NCBI GenBank assembly: GCA_027886185.1
Contig: WOAB01000834.1
Location: forward strand, 62,001 to 126,000
Direction of reading: 5' to 3'
DNA: 64,000 nt
From: Rheum nobile
Taxonomy: Eukaryota > Streptophyta > Magnoliopsida > Caryophyllales > Polygonaceae
In this document: piece by piece, positions 22,208-32,896 of the stretch
Layout: each line of letters begins with the position of its first letter
How positions within the stretch are numbered: position 1 is the first letter of the stretch
Notes under the pieces: generated by a model
Seen by the model: the letters and a program-made list of their open reading frames with translations, nothing else
Database searches by the model: none
Told to the model about the DNA's origin: nothing
Made by a program: the position numbers and the translations under genes

Positions 22208-23799
22208 GTTTGCTAGGCTCTGAATGACTTTGTTGAATGCTCAGGCCTCCATCACAATCCTGCTAAGTCATCTATCTTCCTGGCGGGAGTGAAAGACTCT
22301 ACCAAGCAGCGTATCTTGGAAGTCACCCACTTTGAAGAAGGTTCCCTTCCATTTAGATATCTCAGCCTTCCAATGCACTCAAGGAAACTCTCTATTAGGG
22401 ACTTCAGTGGCCTTACTGACTCCATTGCTAGACGAATCCAGCAGTGGGCGGCCAAATCCCTTGCATACTCGGGAAGATTGCAGCTTATCCGGGCCGTCTT
22501 GATGGGCATTATCAACTTCTGGGGCCAAATATTCCCCTTCCCGAAGAACCTCGTCAAACAGTTGTCGAGTATGCTACGCAGCTTTCTCTGAAATGATACT
22601 GATGTGTCCAAACGCAGCCTCATTGCCTGGAGAGATGTATGCCGGGCCGCTAAGGAAGGGGGTCTGGGCTTCAAGGAAATTCTTTCCTGGAACCAAACAC
22701 AGCTTGCTAAGCTCCTTCTTGAGGTTGACAGAAATGAGGGCAATATATGGGCATCATGGGCTCAGCATTCCCTCCTTAGTGGCGACAACATCTGGAATGC
22801 CACAGCTGACGACTCAGATAGCTGGATGTGGAGAAGTCTGATTAAGGTCCGGGATAAACTGATACAGTCACAGGATAATACGGACTTTGCACAATGGATC
22901 AAGATCTGGGGCACACCGAGGAAGGCCGAATTCTGCAACGCAATCTACCACATGTGGCGTCACCCCCGGCCTACCATTCCCTGGGGGGAAATTCTCTGGC
23001 AATCTTCGAACATCCCCAGATGCACCTTCATTACCTGGCTTACTGGCCTGAGACGTGCACCAACTAAAGATAAGCCTGCACGCTTCATCCCCCAAATTGA
23101 TCAAATTTGTTGCTTGTGTGGTGCTGAGAATGAAACCGCTACCCATATCTGGTTCCGTTGCAATTTCTCACGGTCGATTATTCGTACAGTAATGAGAAGT
23201 GTGGGTGTCTTCCACTATGTCCAAGACTTGGCCGACTGGCTTCATTGGTTTGCCTCCAATAGTCGACAAACTTCGACAATCTTCAAGGTACGCCTGTGAT
23301 TCATTGGCTTCATTGGATTTCTAGGAACAGGAAATGCTTCAGCAATGAGGCTAATTCTTTTGAGGAATGTGCCAGGAGAAGCATTGAATTGGCCAAGACT
23401 CGCATCCTTGGTCGTGTCAAGTTTCGGACCCGAAGAGACATTACCAAGGCATAATGGCATCCAAATACCAATTGATATTGATTCCCTTGCCTGATGTTAT
23501 TGACGCATTCTCTTTTGTGTCATTTGGTATTGAATCTCTTATGATCTTGTCACCTGTTTTTATGGGTGTGGAATGTAAGTATCCGGTACTTTGCTAGTAA
23601 CACTCGTGTAAATCCCTTTTTGACTCTTAATAGTAACTTTAACTCTTCCAAAAAAAAAACATCACTACCACCTATGTAACAGTACGTACACACGCAATGC
23701 CAAACCAAATTTAAACTTCTTAGAAGTATGAATCGAAACAAGTGGGACTTGTACATACGTAACTAAATATCTAGGAAGGTATCTTATGCCAACAACTTA

Positions 23800-24110
23800 G
23801 GACCGGTTTGATATTATTTCATGTATGATCGACTGATCGAGTATGAATATTAGTCATATCTATATTTGTGTAAGTTTGGTATGTCTTGATATCAATTTTA
23901 AACTAATATCTGATGTTTGGTATATTATATATCGATATCAAGGTGATATCAAAATATTATTTTCATATTTATTACAAAATCGGTATATCAAATATACCAC
24001 TCAACTCATACTAAATCAGTCAAATATCTTGATATCACTCATAATCATATTTTAATATGTATGCTGTTACCTGATATTTAATATCTTTGACATGAGTATC
24101 AAACGCGTCC
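23800..24110. mobile_element. Tourist-like (PIF/Harbinger) MITE
   Basis: 311 bp flanked by TTA (23797-23799 and 24111-24113), the target duplication of PIF/Harbinger elements. Termini are GGACCGGTTTGATA on the left and, reverse-complemented, GGACGCGTTTGATA on the right. It is non-coding, AT-rich and rich in GATATC words. A degenerate relative is probably at about 25085-25245. Confidence 0.75.
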
Positions 24111-24113
24111 TTA

Positions 24114-26880
24114 AGACATTAGTGATATCGTCTTTCATGTGTTGTAAATGACTGACAGTATGAAAAGCAACTCCATTAAAAGCAAACTTAGCTTGCTTGC
24201 TACAATACAAGTACCACGTTTATTATTGGTGCAAGTATATATTATGCTTCAATATATACTAGGGCATATGGATTTCATAGCTGTAAAGTTTAAACCCGAT
24301 CAGCCCGACTCTAGAATATTGTGTTCACATACGAAATATCAACCCAAATAAGGAACATATGTAGAACTTCGCAAATTGTAACTAAAGTAGCATAATAAAA
24401 TAAAGTATTAATGTGGAATATAATGTATGGAAAAGAATCTCACATCGAAACATGAATAAAAGCATAACCACATGAGATATTATATTCATTGATAATTGAT
24501 TTTGGGTTGGAATCTCATGAGTTTATTTGTTAGGATTTATGCGTGTGTATTCGAACAGACTCTTCCTTGTGATTGACCCATCAGATTTTAGCAATTAGGG
24601 TATCATATCTCAATACATAATTCAAAATTATCTATCTACGTACCGTAGGTTTAACTAATCAAAAGGTAAGGTTGATAATTTCGTTTTATAGCTAGAGAAT
24701 CATATATTTTACGAACATATAAAATTGGTGGAAACCCTAATGATTTACATGAATCCATATCTATAAAAGATGAGTCTTTGTAAAAGTAAGATATGAGGAA
24801 AAGAATTGTTCTGTCGTCCAAGCATAAACTGCAATTAAGGTGATGAAGACATGGCCCCTTGAGACTAAAAGAGGGATTGGACCACCATTTTCATTGCTTC
24901 TTTTGCACCAAAAGACGCTTCCCACCACTTCATTTTTTTGCCCACTCATACAAATGGTATTTGGTCAAACCGATCATTTCCCTTTTCATAACTTATAGTA
25001 TACAATTCATCAAACCTCCGTTTTAAAAAAAAAAACATCACATAAATGATTGTATCTAGAACTATCAATTTTATTTTAATGTCAGGGCTCGTTTGATATC
25101 GGTACTTAAGATATCACTTTGATATCACATATAACAAACATCATATATCTGTTTGATATCGATAAACCAAACACATATATGAATATGACTGATATCTCAT
25201 ATCCATGCATGATATCTTGAGATATATAATACAAAACGTGTAGTGCATTAGTTAATTACCTGCAATGCATGCAAATCGTGTCTAAGTAAGTAATAAGCAA
25301 AGCCCTAATTTCAAGTAATGGTGTCTATAGTTTACATGACATTTCACAAAAAAAAAATGCAAGTTGATAGGACCACAGAAGGGGAAACTAATCAATACCC
25401 TCTAAAACTTTACATTATAAAAGAGAAGTTGCCCTCCTCAGTTTTGGATTGCAGACCATGCGATTTACATGCAAAAAAGGCCTCTGCATTTAACCATTTC
25501 TGGTGCACCTAATAAAAATGACATGACATTACAACATCTGCCAACAAACTCACATTCAAATTCACACCTCACTAGCTTCTAGTGAGTACTCTTTCACCAC
25601 ATCAAATTTTTTTTTACCCTAATTATGCACCATTTTATATACCCTTTAAGTTTTACTTATTTATTTTATATTTTATATTTTAAATTAGGGTTAATAATTA
25701 AGATTTAAGATTTATAGTTTAAGATTTAAGGTTTATAGTTTAAAGTTTAGGACTTAGAGTTTAGGATATAGGATTTTAGGGTATAGGATTTATATTTTAG
25801 GATTTAAGATTTATGTATTAGGTTTAGGGTTTATATTTTAGAATTTAATATATAAAATAAACAAATTTAGCTTATAAGGTACACAGAAGGGTGTATAGAA
25901 TTTAACCTCCTCTTTCACCACTTTAACGTATGACTAACCAATTTCGATTTACGCCGTGCTTATTAGTTACAAAGTGCTAGTTTGAATTTAACCCTATACA
26001 TATATATTTCTTGTGTTATCTAGTAGGTCAAGTTTGTTGGAGTTTTGTTTATGTTATGAGTTTCATAACTAAATCCGATCACGTCATTTTCAGTTGAACG
26101 CTTTTCTTATGTTATGGATCCAAAAATATCTACGGATACATAATCGGGTTGAATGGGTCGGGTGGATTTTCTTCTTCTATATAATTTACTATCTCCTATG
26201 TTTTTATTTGGTAATTAAGTTGAATAAAGCATTTCATGCATGTTGGAGTCATAAACCATTGGATAATTAGTGAGGACAATGAGGGAATTATGCAGAGACA
26301 AACATACGCAGACTAAGGAGAGAAAAAAGTGGGGGAGAAATAGAAAGAGCAGACATATAACATACAGTATACTATATGATCCAGCTCCATTAATATTGCA
26401 GGTCTGATACATGTTATGCAGCAGAAATCAATGGCCTTATTAAATGATTGAATTTTGAATATACTTGGATTTACTTGTCTTTTTTTGAGTTGGACACATA
26501 AAGTCTAAATTTATATAAAAAAATTGAATTAAATGTTTATTTTCTCAAATTAGAATAATCTAATTTTAATTTTTTTTATTTAAAATAATGAGTAAAATTA
26601 AAAGACTTTGATCAAAATATATAAAAAAACAACTAAATTCGAACAGAGAATATGTTTAGACAGAGAAATGGTTGGAGTAAATACCACCTTGATCCTTGGG
26701 ATCTGCACTTCATTTAACAGTCAGGCCTTGAATGAAACAAACAAACAAAGACAAGATAAGAAATCCTGAGGGGTAGAAATGTAATTTCGAAGATGAGGAA
26801 ATGAGAGTCAGTCACTGACAGAGAGAATCTGAAACGTCAAATCCGTGGCCTGTCTTCTGCATTTGATTAATTAAATCTAA
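24114..26880. other. Spacer with MITE remnant and TTTAGGG-like decay
   Basis: AT-rich DNA without genes I can support. Positions about 25085-25245 share the left terminus (CTCGTTTGATATC) and GATATC-rich interior of the 23.8 kb MITE. Positions about 25680-25865 are a degenerate run of TTTAGGATTTA/GGTTTAGGGTTTA words, possibly eroded interstitial telomere-like repeat or simple drift. Short open frames (24761-24949, 25318-25512 and others) have no family resemblance. Confidence 0.4.
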
Positions 26881-26881
26881 G

Positions 26882-27550
26882 TTCATCTTTAATGGAGTCC
26901 CATAGAATGGGTCTCATAGGAATTTTTTGAGAGAATTATTTACTATAAGACTCATGGTGTATTGAAGGTTTTTATTGGGGTCTTTTAGATGGGTTTTTTA
27001 GATTTAGTTTAAATTACAATTTATTTACAATGTAATTTTCATATTAAATAAATTAAATTGCTATTTAATTTATTTAAACCCCTAATAATAATAATAAAAT
27101 GATTTATTTTCACTTCCTTAAACCTATAATACAAAAAAATATTAAATTTTACCAAATATATCCAAAATGGATGTCTATGGATAGAGAAAAATGTAATTAG
27201 AATTATGATATTTTTTTATTTTTTTTTAACGCACCAATTTTAAAATAAATCACTTTTTAAAAAAATAAAAGGAATGCCAGCGCACACCAATGAAATGGCG
27301 CCACGTGGCACTTTATTGGGGGCTGATGTAATGGGGCGCGTTTGGTTGAGCTGCTCCAAGATGTGTTTTGGCTTAAATTCTGGGCAAATTTTTTTAAGTA
27401 ACCAAACAGCCCTTTATTTGTAAATGTATTGGACGGTCCCTTAAAATCAAAATTTTTAGGACTCTTGATAGGGTCTTTTAGCAAAGTTGGAATATTTTAA
27501 TGAAAAATATTTAAGAGACCCTCTAAAAGCCTACCGTTAACAATGCTCTA
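26882..27550. mobile_element. MITE-like element with diverged terminal inverted repeats
   Basis: The left end (GTTCATCTTTAATGGAGTCCC ... GGGTCTC) and the right end read on the other strand (GAGCATTGTTAACGGTAGGC ... GGGTCTC) match loosely over about 35 bases, in the style of the common plant MITEs that begin GAGCATCTCCAATGG. Inside, about 27333-27412 is a second short inverted-repeat unit (GGGCGCGTTTGGTT ... AACCAAACAGCCC), a possible nested insertion. Boundaries are approximate and I saw no sure target duplication. Confidence 0.45.
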
Positions 27551-27571
27551 ATTTCATCGCTTCTAGGAAAC

Positions 27572-27893
27572 CACAACTCCGGTGTTTGGTACAAATCCGA
27601 TACCGATATCGGATTGGTATGAGGTATTGGGTTGAAGAGGTTTAGACTTGAAACCCGATTTCTGAAGTTTTGTGTTTGGTTAATACTTTGGAATCAAATT
27701 TATTGTCCACTTATTGTCCCAATTTCAAACCCCCAATTTCAACCCTCTCCAAAACTAATAAAAATGAGGAATATGAAAATCAGGTATGAGGAATAGGAAT
27801 GATACCAAAAATGTGTTAACCAAACATTAAGTATCGGATTTAGAAATCCCAATCCGATACCTGAGCGCCCATATCAGGTTACCAAACACCCCC
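27572..27893. mobile_element. Tourist-like MITE, second family
   Basis: Termini are CCGGTGTTTGGTAC on the left and, reverse-complemented, GGGGGTGTTTGGTAAC on the right, ending at 27893 before TTA (27894-27896). The interior repeats CCGATAC/GGTAT words and has no coding capacity. The left target duplication is not clear. The outer element at about 57044-57600 has a similar terminus and interior. Confidence 0.55.
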
Positions 27894-28567
27894 TTAGTCT
27901 CATTTATATCCATTTTTAGCAAACAACTCAATTGCATCTAATCATCTATGTACAATCACAACCACCACCATTTCATTTTCCTACAATATATGTATATATA
28001 GAGGGCCGTTCGGATACAACACCTCCTTGATATAAACACTACAAATCAATCACAACCGTAAGATGGAGCAAATAAACGGCCAAGATTGAAGGAGAAGGAA
28101 AAAGAGAAAAAAGGCAAGCGACAACTACCTTATATACGCGGTGGCATTTTTGTAATTAAAACTAATTTTAACATGTTATTACATGTTTGCCCCTCACCTC
28201 TAACCCTCCGCCAAAACGCTCTCAGACGCTCTCAAACGAACTCTCCACAGAAGTCGAAGAGGAGAAGACGAAGCGACCAAATTCAGAACGATGGTATCTC
28301 CTCCGGCGCCGACAAAGTTGCTATGGTTGGTGTTCTTTGTCACAATTGTCTTCTCTTGATTCTGTGCTGGGGTGGTGGATTCTGTTATTCGTTGTCAAAT
28401 TCATACAAATTATGATTTGACAACGAATTTGTATGAATTTCTCCATTATTTCCCTGCATTTCATCATCGTGTTTAATGACCTACTTGTTTGCTTGAACCG
28501 TGTCGAGCTCGGAAAGGAAGATCACGGGGTCTGGAACAAGCCCAATGGTGTATGAGAACAAGGGTTA

Positions 28568-29071
28568 GTGAGTTATGATTCACAAGTGATGCATACTGAA
28601 ATCAACAACAACATGGAAGATTCAACCCAACAAGTCGTGCCAAGCAAGGTTGTTCAAGTCACTAAAGAGCCATTTGTGGATGCATACCACCTGTTCGATG
28701 AAATGCCAAAGGGAAAATTTGAGGTGTTCCAACAGTCGAAGGTAATTTTCGTTCCTTCTGTCGACTCCAATATGGTTTATGATGACATGGGTAATGTGTA
28801 TGATCCTTCGATTGACTGGATCGAAAGTAGGGTATATGTCGGTGGGACAAAATCGATCGAATGTTTGGGTAATCACCTTGCACATAAGGTGTTTGTAGGA
28901 ATTCCTAATAGAGAAATGCCAATGGAGTTCAACAAATTCTTCATTTTCGACCCGAGGGTGCTCTTGCTTTGTTTGCTAATGAACCGACATTGAGGTCGAG
29001 TGGAGTCGAGGCTACCTTAAATGTTGAAATTGTTGACCACAGTTTGCCGTGGGATCTTGGAGGTGATTTGT
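28568..29071 (+). pseudogene. Unassigned gene fragment upstream of the eIF4B-like piece
   Basis: The frame from 28568 runs 141 codons (contains KGKFEVFQQSKVIFVPSVDS and DPSIDWIESRVYVGG). After a shift near 28950 it continues as a plausible coding stretch (ANEPTLRSSGVEATLNVEIV, then DHSLPWDLGG) to a GT at about 29063. Composition and codon look suggest a once-coding sequence, but I do not recognise the family. Given the company it keeps I read it as another captured fragment. It could instead be the remains of an element-encoded protein. Confidence 0.35.
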
Positions 29072-29261
29072 GTTGGTTTTGCTGCAATTTTGAGTTGCTG
29101 AATTTTTGTTGTTGTACAGCCACTGTCAAGGTCCAAAAATTACTCAGTTGCTATGCTATTGGACATTTGGTGTGCAACAAACTTTTAGCTGGTTTGGGAA
29201 CTTGGACAAGGCATTGGTCATGACTTGCGTGTTGGTTTGCTTGCGTGTTGGTTTGCGTAAT

Positions 29262-30040
29262 CTAGTTCAACTCAAGGAAAGGGACTTGGAAATTTTGACT
29301 AAAGAATTGGATGAAAAAGCTCGAGTCAGCCAGAAAGTTGTTGAAAGACCTGGTTCAGGAGCAGGCAGGTTCGGTAATTTCTCGGATAGACCACCTTCTA
29401 GATCTGGATCTGTTGATGATTCCCGAAATGTGGACTTTACGGATAGGCCCCGTTCACGTGGAACCGGAGATGTATGGACAAGACCTGGTGAAGACAGAAG
29501 AGGTAGTTTCCATGGTAGCAGGGAAAGAGGATTTCTGGGCAATAGGAACTTTGACAGGTATGTTGCTGCTATGAGTGAACTTGGAGCTTTACCATAGAAT
29601 TGAAATCAGTTCCTTATATTTTCAATTATATCTGCAGTTCTGCACCATTATTCACCTTTACTAGATAATTTCTGCTTATATATGATAGAAATTATTCAAT
29701 GAGACGCATTCTTTTTCTTCCAGTGCTTTCAAATTGTATTTTTGCTAGTTTTTTGTATTGCATCTTGCCTTCAATTAGCACACTTTGTATGTAGTGGCCT
29801 GTTGGATTACATTCAACTTAGTTTGATCTCATGTTAGTCCAGTAGATAAGGTATTATTCAGGGCTTCTCAACTTGTAATCGAGCCAATGTCAAGTTGTCT
29901 CTACCCTTGCTAGTTTCTACCTCATTGTTGACCCTAATATTTGCAAATTTTATTGCAGGAATGCTACAAAGGGAAAGATGGTAGAAGATCAGCAAATTCA
30001 TAATTTTGCCAAGTGTGGATTCCTCAGAGCTCTTATTTGA
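29262..30040 (+). pseudogene. Fragment resembling the C-terminal region of translation initiation factor eIF4B
   Basis: Two exon-like blocks, 29262-29557 and 29959-30040, are joined by a GT/AG intron (402 bp) and end in TGA. The first encodes KERDLEILTKELDEKARVSQ, then ERPGSGAGRFGNFSDRPPSR, a DRPRSRGTGD motif, RPGEDRRGSF and ERGFLGNR, the Arg/Gly/Asp/Ser-rich pattern I associate with plant eIF4B tails. Plant eIF4B binds RNA and stimulates the eIF4A helicase. There is no N-terminal part and no proper start, and the last 26 codons look unrelated. The retained intron says this came as genomic DNA, not as a retrocopy. Confidence 0.5.
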
Positions 30041-30479
30041 CATTCACAGCCCAGAACAAAATAATATAATGTTTTTGTCTATCCCCCTTTCTTTGTTATT
30101 TAGTTTGGTATTAGTAGATTTTGAGATACTCTTGTCTAATATAGCAATGCAGTTTAAGGCTGCATTTAATTTTGAAACCTTGTAAAATTGCAATTTTTGG
30201 GGGTCAGTTTCAACTCAAGGCAAGGAGCTACTGTATGTTTTTAATAAAACCTAGGTTATTTATACTCTTGGACTTGAATTTAAAGCTTTGATTTTGAGTT
30301 TGTGCAGTTCATCTTTCATGTGCTGAATTTGAATGACAAAAGACTGAAATTGTGTATTGGTTGTCATAGCCTATTAGCTCAAATGGTAGAACAATGTGTT
30401 TATTCACGTGGATGTGGGTTCAAATCCCTCATAGGCTACATTTTAGAGGTTGATTAACCCTACAAGAGAAGTTTAAGTC
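30041..30479 (+). other. Spacer between the eIF4B-like piece and the minisatellite
   Basis: Looks like 3'-UTR and downstream sequence, leading into the first tRNA-like cassette. From about 30260 the sequence (CTTGGACTTGAAT, GCTTTGATTTTGAGTTTGTGC) is repeated at about 30750 and 31816 before the other two cassettes. Confidence 0.4.
30368..30437 (+). other. tRNA-like cassette 1
   Basis: 70 bases that fold like a tRNA: 7-bp acceptor (AGCCTAT with ATAGGCT), D arm GCTC with a GGT-containing loop, anticodon-like stem, and T arm containing GGGTTCAAATCCC (a perfect B box). The D stem has one mismatch here (GAAC for GAGC). The anticodon loop has six bases, not seven, so a functional tRNA is unlikely. 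Confidence 0.6.
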
Positions 30480-30853
30480 GATAATCTTGCAGGTTCATGA
30501 GTTTTTCCTTGCAGGTTCATGCATTTGAACTTGTAGGTTCATGAGTTTTAACTTGTAGGTTCATGAGTTATGGCGTATAGGTTCATGAGTTTTATTTTAC
30601 AAGTTTATGAGATTTTTCTAAGGTTCATGAGTTTTAACTAGCAGGTTCATGAGTTTTGTCTTACAGGTTCATTAGTTTTGTTTTACAGGTTCATGAGTTT
30701 TATCTGAGGTTCTTGAGTTTTTTTATCTTGCAGGTTCATGAGTTTTTATACTCTTGGACGTGAATGTAAAGCTTTGATTTTGAGTTTGTGCAGTTCGTCT
30801 TTCATGTGCTGAATATGAATGACAAAAGGGTGAAATTGTGTATTGGTTGTCAT

Positions 30854-30923
30854 ATCCTATTAGCTCAAATGGTAGAGCAATGTGTTTATTCACATGGATG
30901 TGGGTTCAAATCCCTCATAGGCT
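30854..30923 (+). other. tRNA-like cassette 2
   Basis: Same 70-base cassette, 486 bases after the first. The D stem is intact (GCTC/GAGC) and the A box (TAGCTCAAATGG) and B box (GGGTTCAAATCCC) are good. One acceptor base differs (ATCCTAT against ATAGGCT). Confidence 0.6.
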
Positions 30924-31919
30924 ACATTTTAGAGGTTGATAAACCCTACAAGATAAGTTTAAGCCGATAATCTTGCATGTTCATGAGTTTTTCCTTGTAG
31001 GTTCATGAGTTTTAACTTGTAGGTTCCCGAGTTTTAACTTGTAGGTTCATGAGTTATGGCGTATAGGTTCATGAGTTTTATTTTACAAGTTTATGAGATT
31101 TTTCTAAGGTTCATGAGTTTTAACTAGCAGGTTCATGAGTTTTGTCTTACAGGTTCATTAGTTTTATTTTACAGGTTTATGGGTTTTTTTTTCCTGAGGT
31201 TCTGAGTTTTTTATGTTGCAGGTTCATGAGTTTTAATTTGCAGGTTCATGAGTTTTAACTAGAAGGTTCATGAGTTTTATCTTATAAGTTCATTAGTTTT
31301 GTTTTACAGGTTCATGTATTTTTTTATGAGGATCTTGAGTTTTTTATCTTGCAGGTTCTGAGTTTTTTTATCTTGTTGGTTAATAAGTTTTATCTTATAG
31401 GTTCATGAGTTTTAACTTGCAAGTTTACGAGTTTTAACTAGCAGGTTCATGAGTTTTGTCTTATAGGTTCATTAGTTTTGTTTTATGGGTTTATGGGTTT
31501 TTTCTGAGGTTCTTGAGCTTTTTTATCTTGTAGGTTCATGTGTTTTTTATCTTGTAGTTTAATAAGTTTTATCTTATAGGTTCATGAGTTTTATCTTCTA
31601 GGTTCATGATTTTTAACTTGCAGGTTCATGAGTTATGACGTATAGGTTCATGAGTTTTATTTTACAAGTTTATGAGATTTTTCTAAGGTTCATGAGTTTT
31701 AACTAGCAGGTTCATGAGTTTTGTCTTACAAGCTCATTAGTTTTATTTTACAGGTTCATGAGTTTTATCTGAGGTTCTTGAGTTTTTTTTATCTTGCAGG
31801 TTCATGAGTTTTTATACTCTTGGACTTGAATGTAAAGCTTTGATTTTGGGTTTGTGCAGTTCGTCTTTCATGTGCTGAATATGAATGACAAAAGGGTGAA
31901 ATTGTGTATTGGTTGTCAT

Positions 31920-31989
31920 AGCCTATTAGCTCAAATGGTAGAGCAATGTATTTATTCACATGGATGTGAGTTCAAATCCCTCATATGCT
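31920..31989 (+). other. tRNA-like cassette 3
   Basis: Same cassette 1066 bases after the second, part of the higher-order duplication. A box intact; B box is GAGTTCAAATCCC; one acceptor mismatch (ATATGCT). The loop is again TTTATT, six bases. Confidence 0.6.
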
Positions 31990-32896
31990 ACATTTTAGAG
32001 GTTGATAAACCCTACAAGAGAAGTTTAAGCCGATAATCTTGCATGTTCATGAGTTTTTCCTTGTAGGTTCATGAGTTTTAACTTGTAGGTTCATGAGTTA
32101 TGGCGTATAGGTTCATGAGTTTTATTTTACAAGTTTATGAGATTTTTTTAAGGTTCATGAGTTTTAACTAGCAGGTTCATGAGTTTTGTCTTACAGGTTC
32201 ATTAGTTTTGTTTTACAGGTTTATGGATTTTTTTTCTGAGGTTCTGAGTTTTTTTATGTTACAGGTTCATGAGTTTTAACTTGCAGGTTCATGAGTTTTA
32301 ACTAGCAGGTTCATGAATTTTAACTTATAAGTTCATTAGTTTTGTTTTACAGATTCATGTGTTTTTTCTGAGGTTCTTGAGTTTTTTATCTTGCAGGTTC
32401 TGAGTTTTTTATCTTGTTGTTTAATAAGTTTTATCTTATAGGTTCATGAGTTTTAACTTGCAAGTTCACGAGTTTTAACTAGCAGGTTCATGAGTTTTGT
32501 CTTATAGGTTCATTAGTTTTGTTTTATGGGTTCATGGGTTTTTTCTGAGGTTCTTGAGTTTTTTTTTTATCTTGCAGGTTCATGAGTTTTTTATCTTGTA
32601 ATTTAATAAGTTTTATCTTATAGGTTCATGAGTTTTATCTTCTAGGTTCATGATTTTTAACTTGCAGGTTCATGTCAATGATCATTCAGGTTCATGACTA
32701 TTCTTTTGTAGGTTTATGACTTTTCTCTTTCAGGTTCATGATATTTTTTTTCGAGCCAATTTTCACATAACAATAACAATAACAAACTACACAACACCAC
32801 AACAGGGTGATTGTATCTTTAGAAATTGACAAATAAAAGATTTTTACAAATTATTCAACTATACACAAGATAAATTTCCACATAAGAATAACAAGC

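Larger units (their letters stand above)
12664..23454 (+). pseudogene. LINE ORF2 (endonuclease, reverse transcriptase, zf-RVT), broken and split by Copia
   Basis: The ATG at 12664 overlaps the ORF1 stop and starts an APE-type endonuclease (AAWNVRG, then a 1-base frameshift near 12706, ETRL, WVVVGDFNAIL, the late VPDHSPAIVSF motif, to about 13380). The reverse transcriptase follows at about 13400-14760: LHLIPK, DYRPISCCSI, KVDITKAYDTVSW, GLRQGDPMAPYLFS and the catalytic box FVDD (14729-14740). It carries several stops and shifts. Copia splits the reading after SVSAV. Past 22208 the frame resumes (NPAKSSIFLAG, then the zf-RVT box near 23000-23160 with CCLCGAENETATHIWFRC) and ends at 23452-23454. 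The FVDD box replaces the FADD usual in plant L1 copies. Confidence 0.88.
11099..23660 (+). mobile_element. Near full-length L1-type LINE, interrupted by a Copia element
   Basis: The outer element is flanked by ATCACTACCACC at 11087-11098 and 23661-23672 (12 of 12 bases). The right copy follows a poly(A) tail at about 23650-23660. With the Copia insert and its duplicated 5 bp removed, the LINE is about 5.1 kb. It encodes ORF1 (DUF4283 plus a CCHC knuckle), then ORF2 (endonuclease, reverse transcriptase, zf-RVT). Both ORFs are broken. A complete 5' end is likely because ORF1 starts about 115 bases after the duplication in a good context (GCCGCCATGC). Confidence 0.9.
30480..32745 (+). repeat. 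Minisatellite built on GGTTCATGAGTTTT
   Basis: Over 2.2 kb the core AGGTTCATGAGTTTTAAC or close variants recurs with a spacing of about 19-27 bases, usually linked by TTGCA, TTGTA, TCTTATA or TTTTACA. A higher-order period is visible: the block at about 30750-31815 is followed by a near copy beginning at 31816, an offset of 1066 bases, in which the same order of core variants (TTATGGCGTATAGG, TTTACAAGTTTATGAGATT, AACTAGCAGG, TGTCTTACAGG) repeats. Non-coding; the 60-codon frames at 30788 and 31854 are copies of the tRNA-like cassette read through. Confidence 0.92.

Noticed and set aside
25680..25865. Interstitial telomere array
   Set aside because: Only loosely TTTAGGG-like words with no stable period; could be drift in AT-rich DNA.
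30368..31989. Three functional tRNA genes
   Set aside because: Six-base anticodon loop and acceptor or D-stem mismatches in every copy; recorded as tRNA-like only.
30788..32036. Two near-identical 60-codon open frames (30788-30970, 31854-32036)
   Set aside because: They are the tRNA-like cassette and flanks read through in one frame, duplicated by the higher-order repeat; no protein signal.
30480..32745. Regular spaced repeats that might suggest a CRISPR array
   Set aside because: The repeats are degenerate, the 'spacers' are themselves variants of the same linker, and this is plant nuclear DNA; it is a minisatellite.
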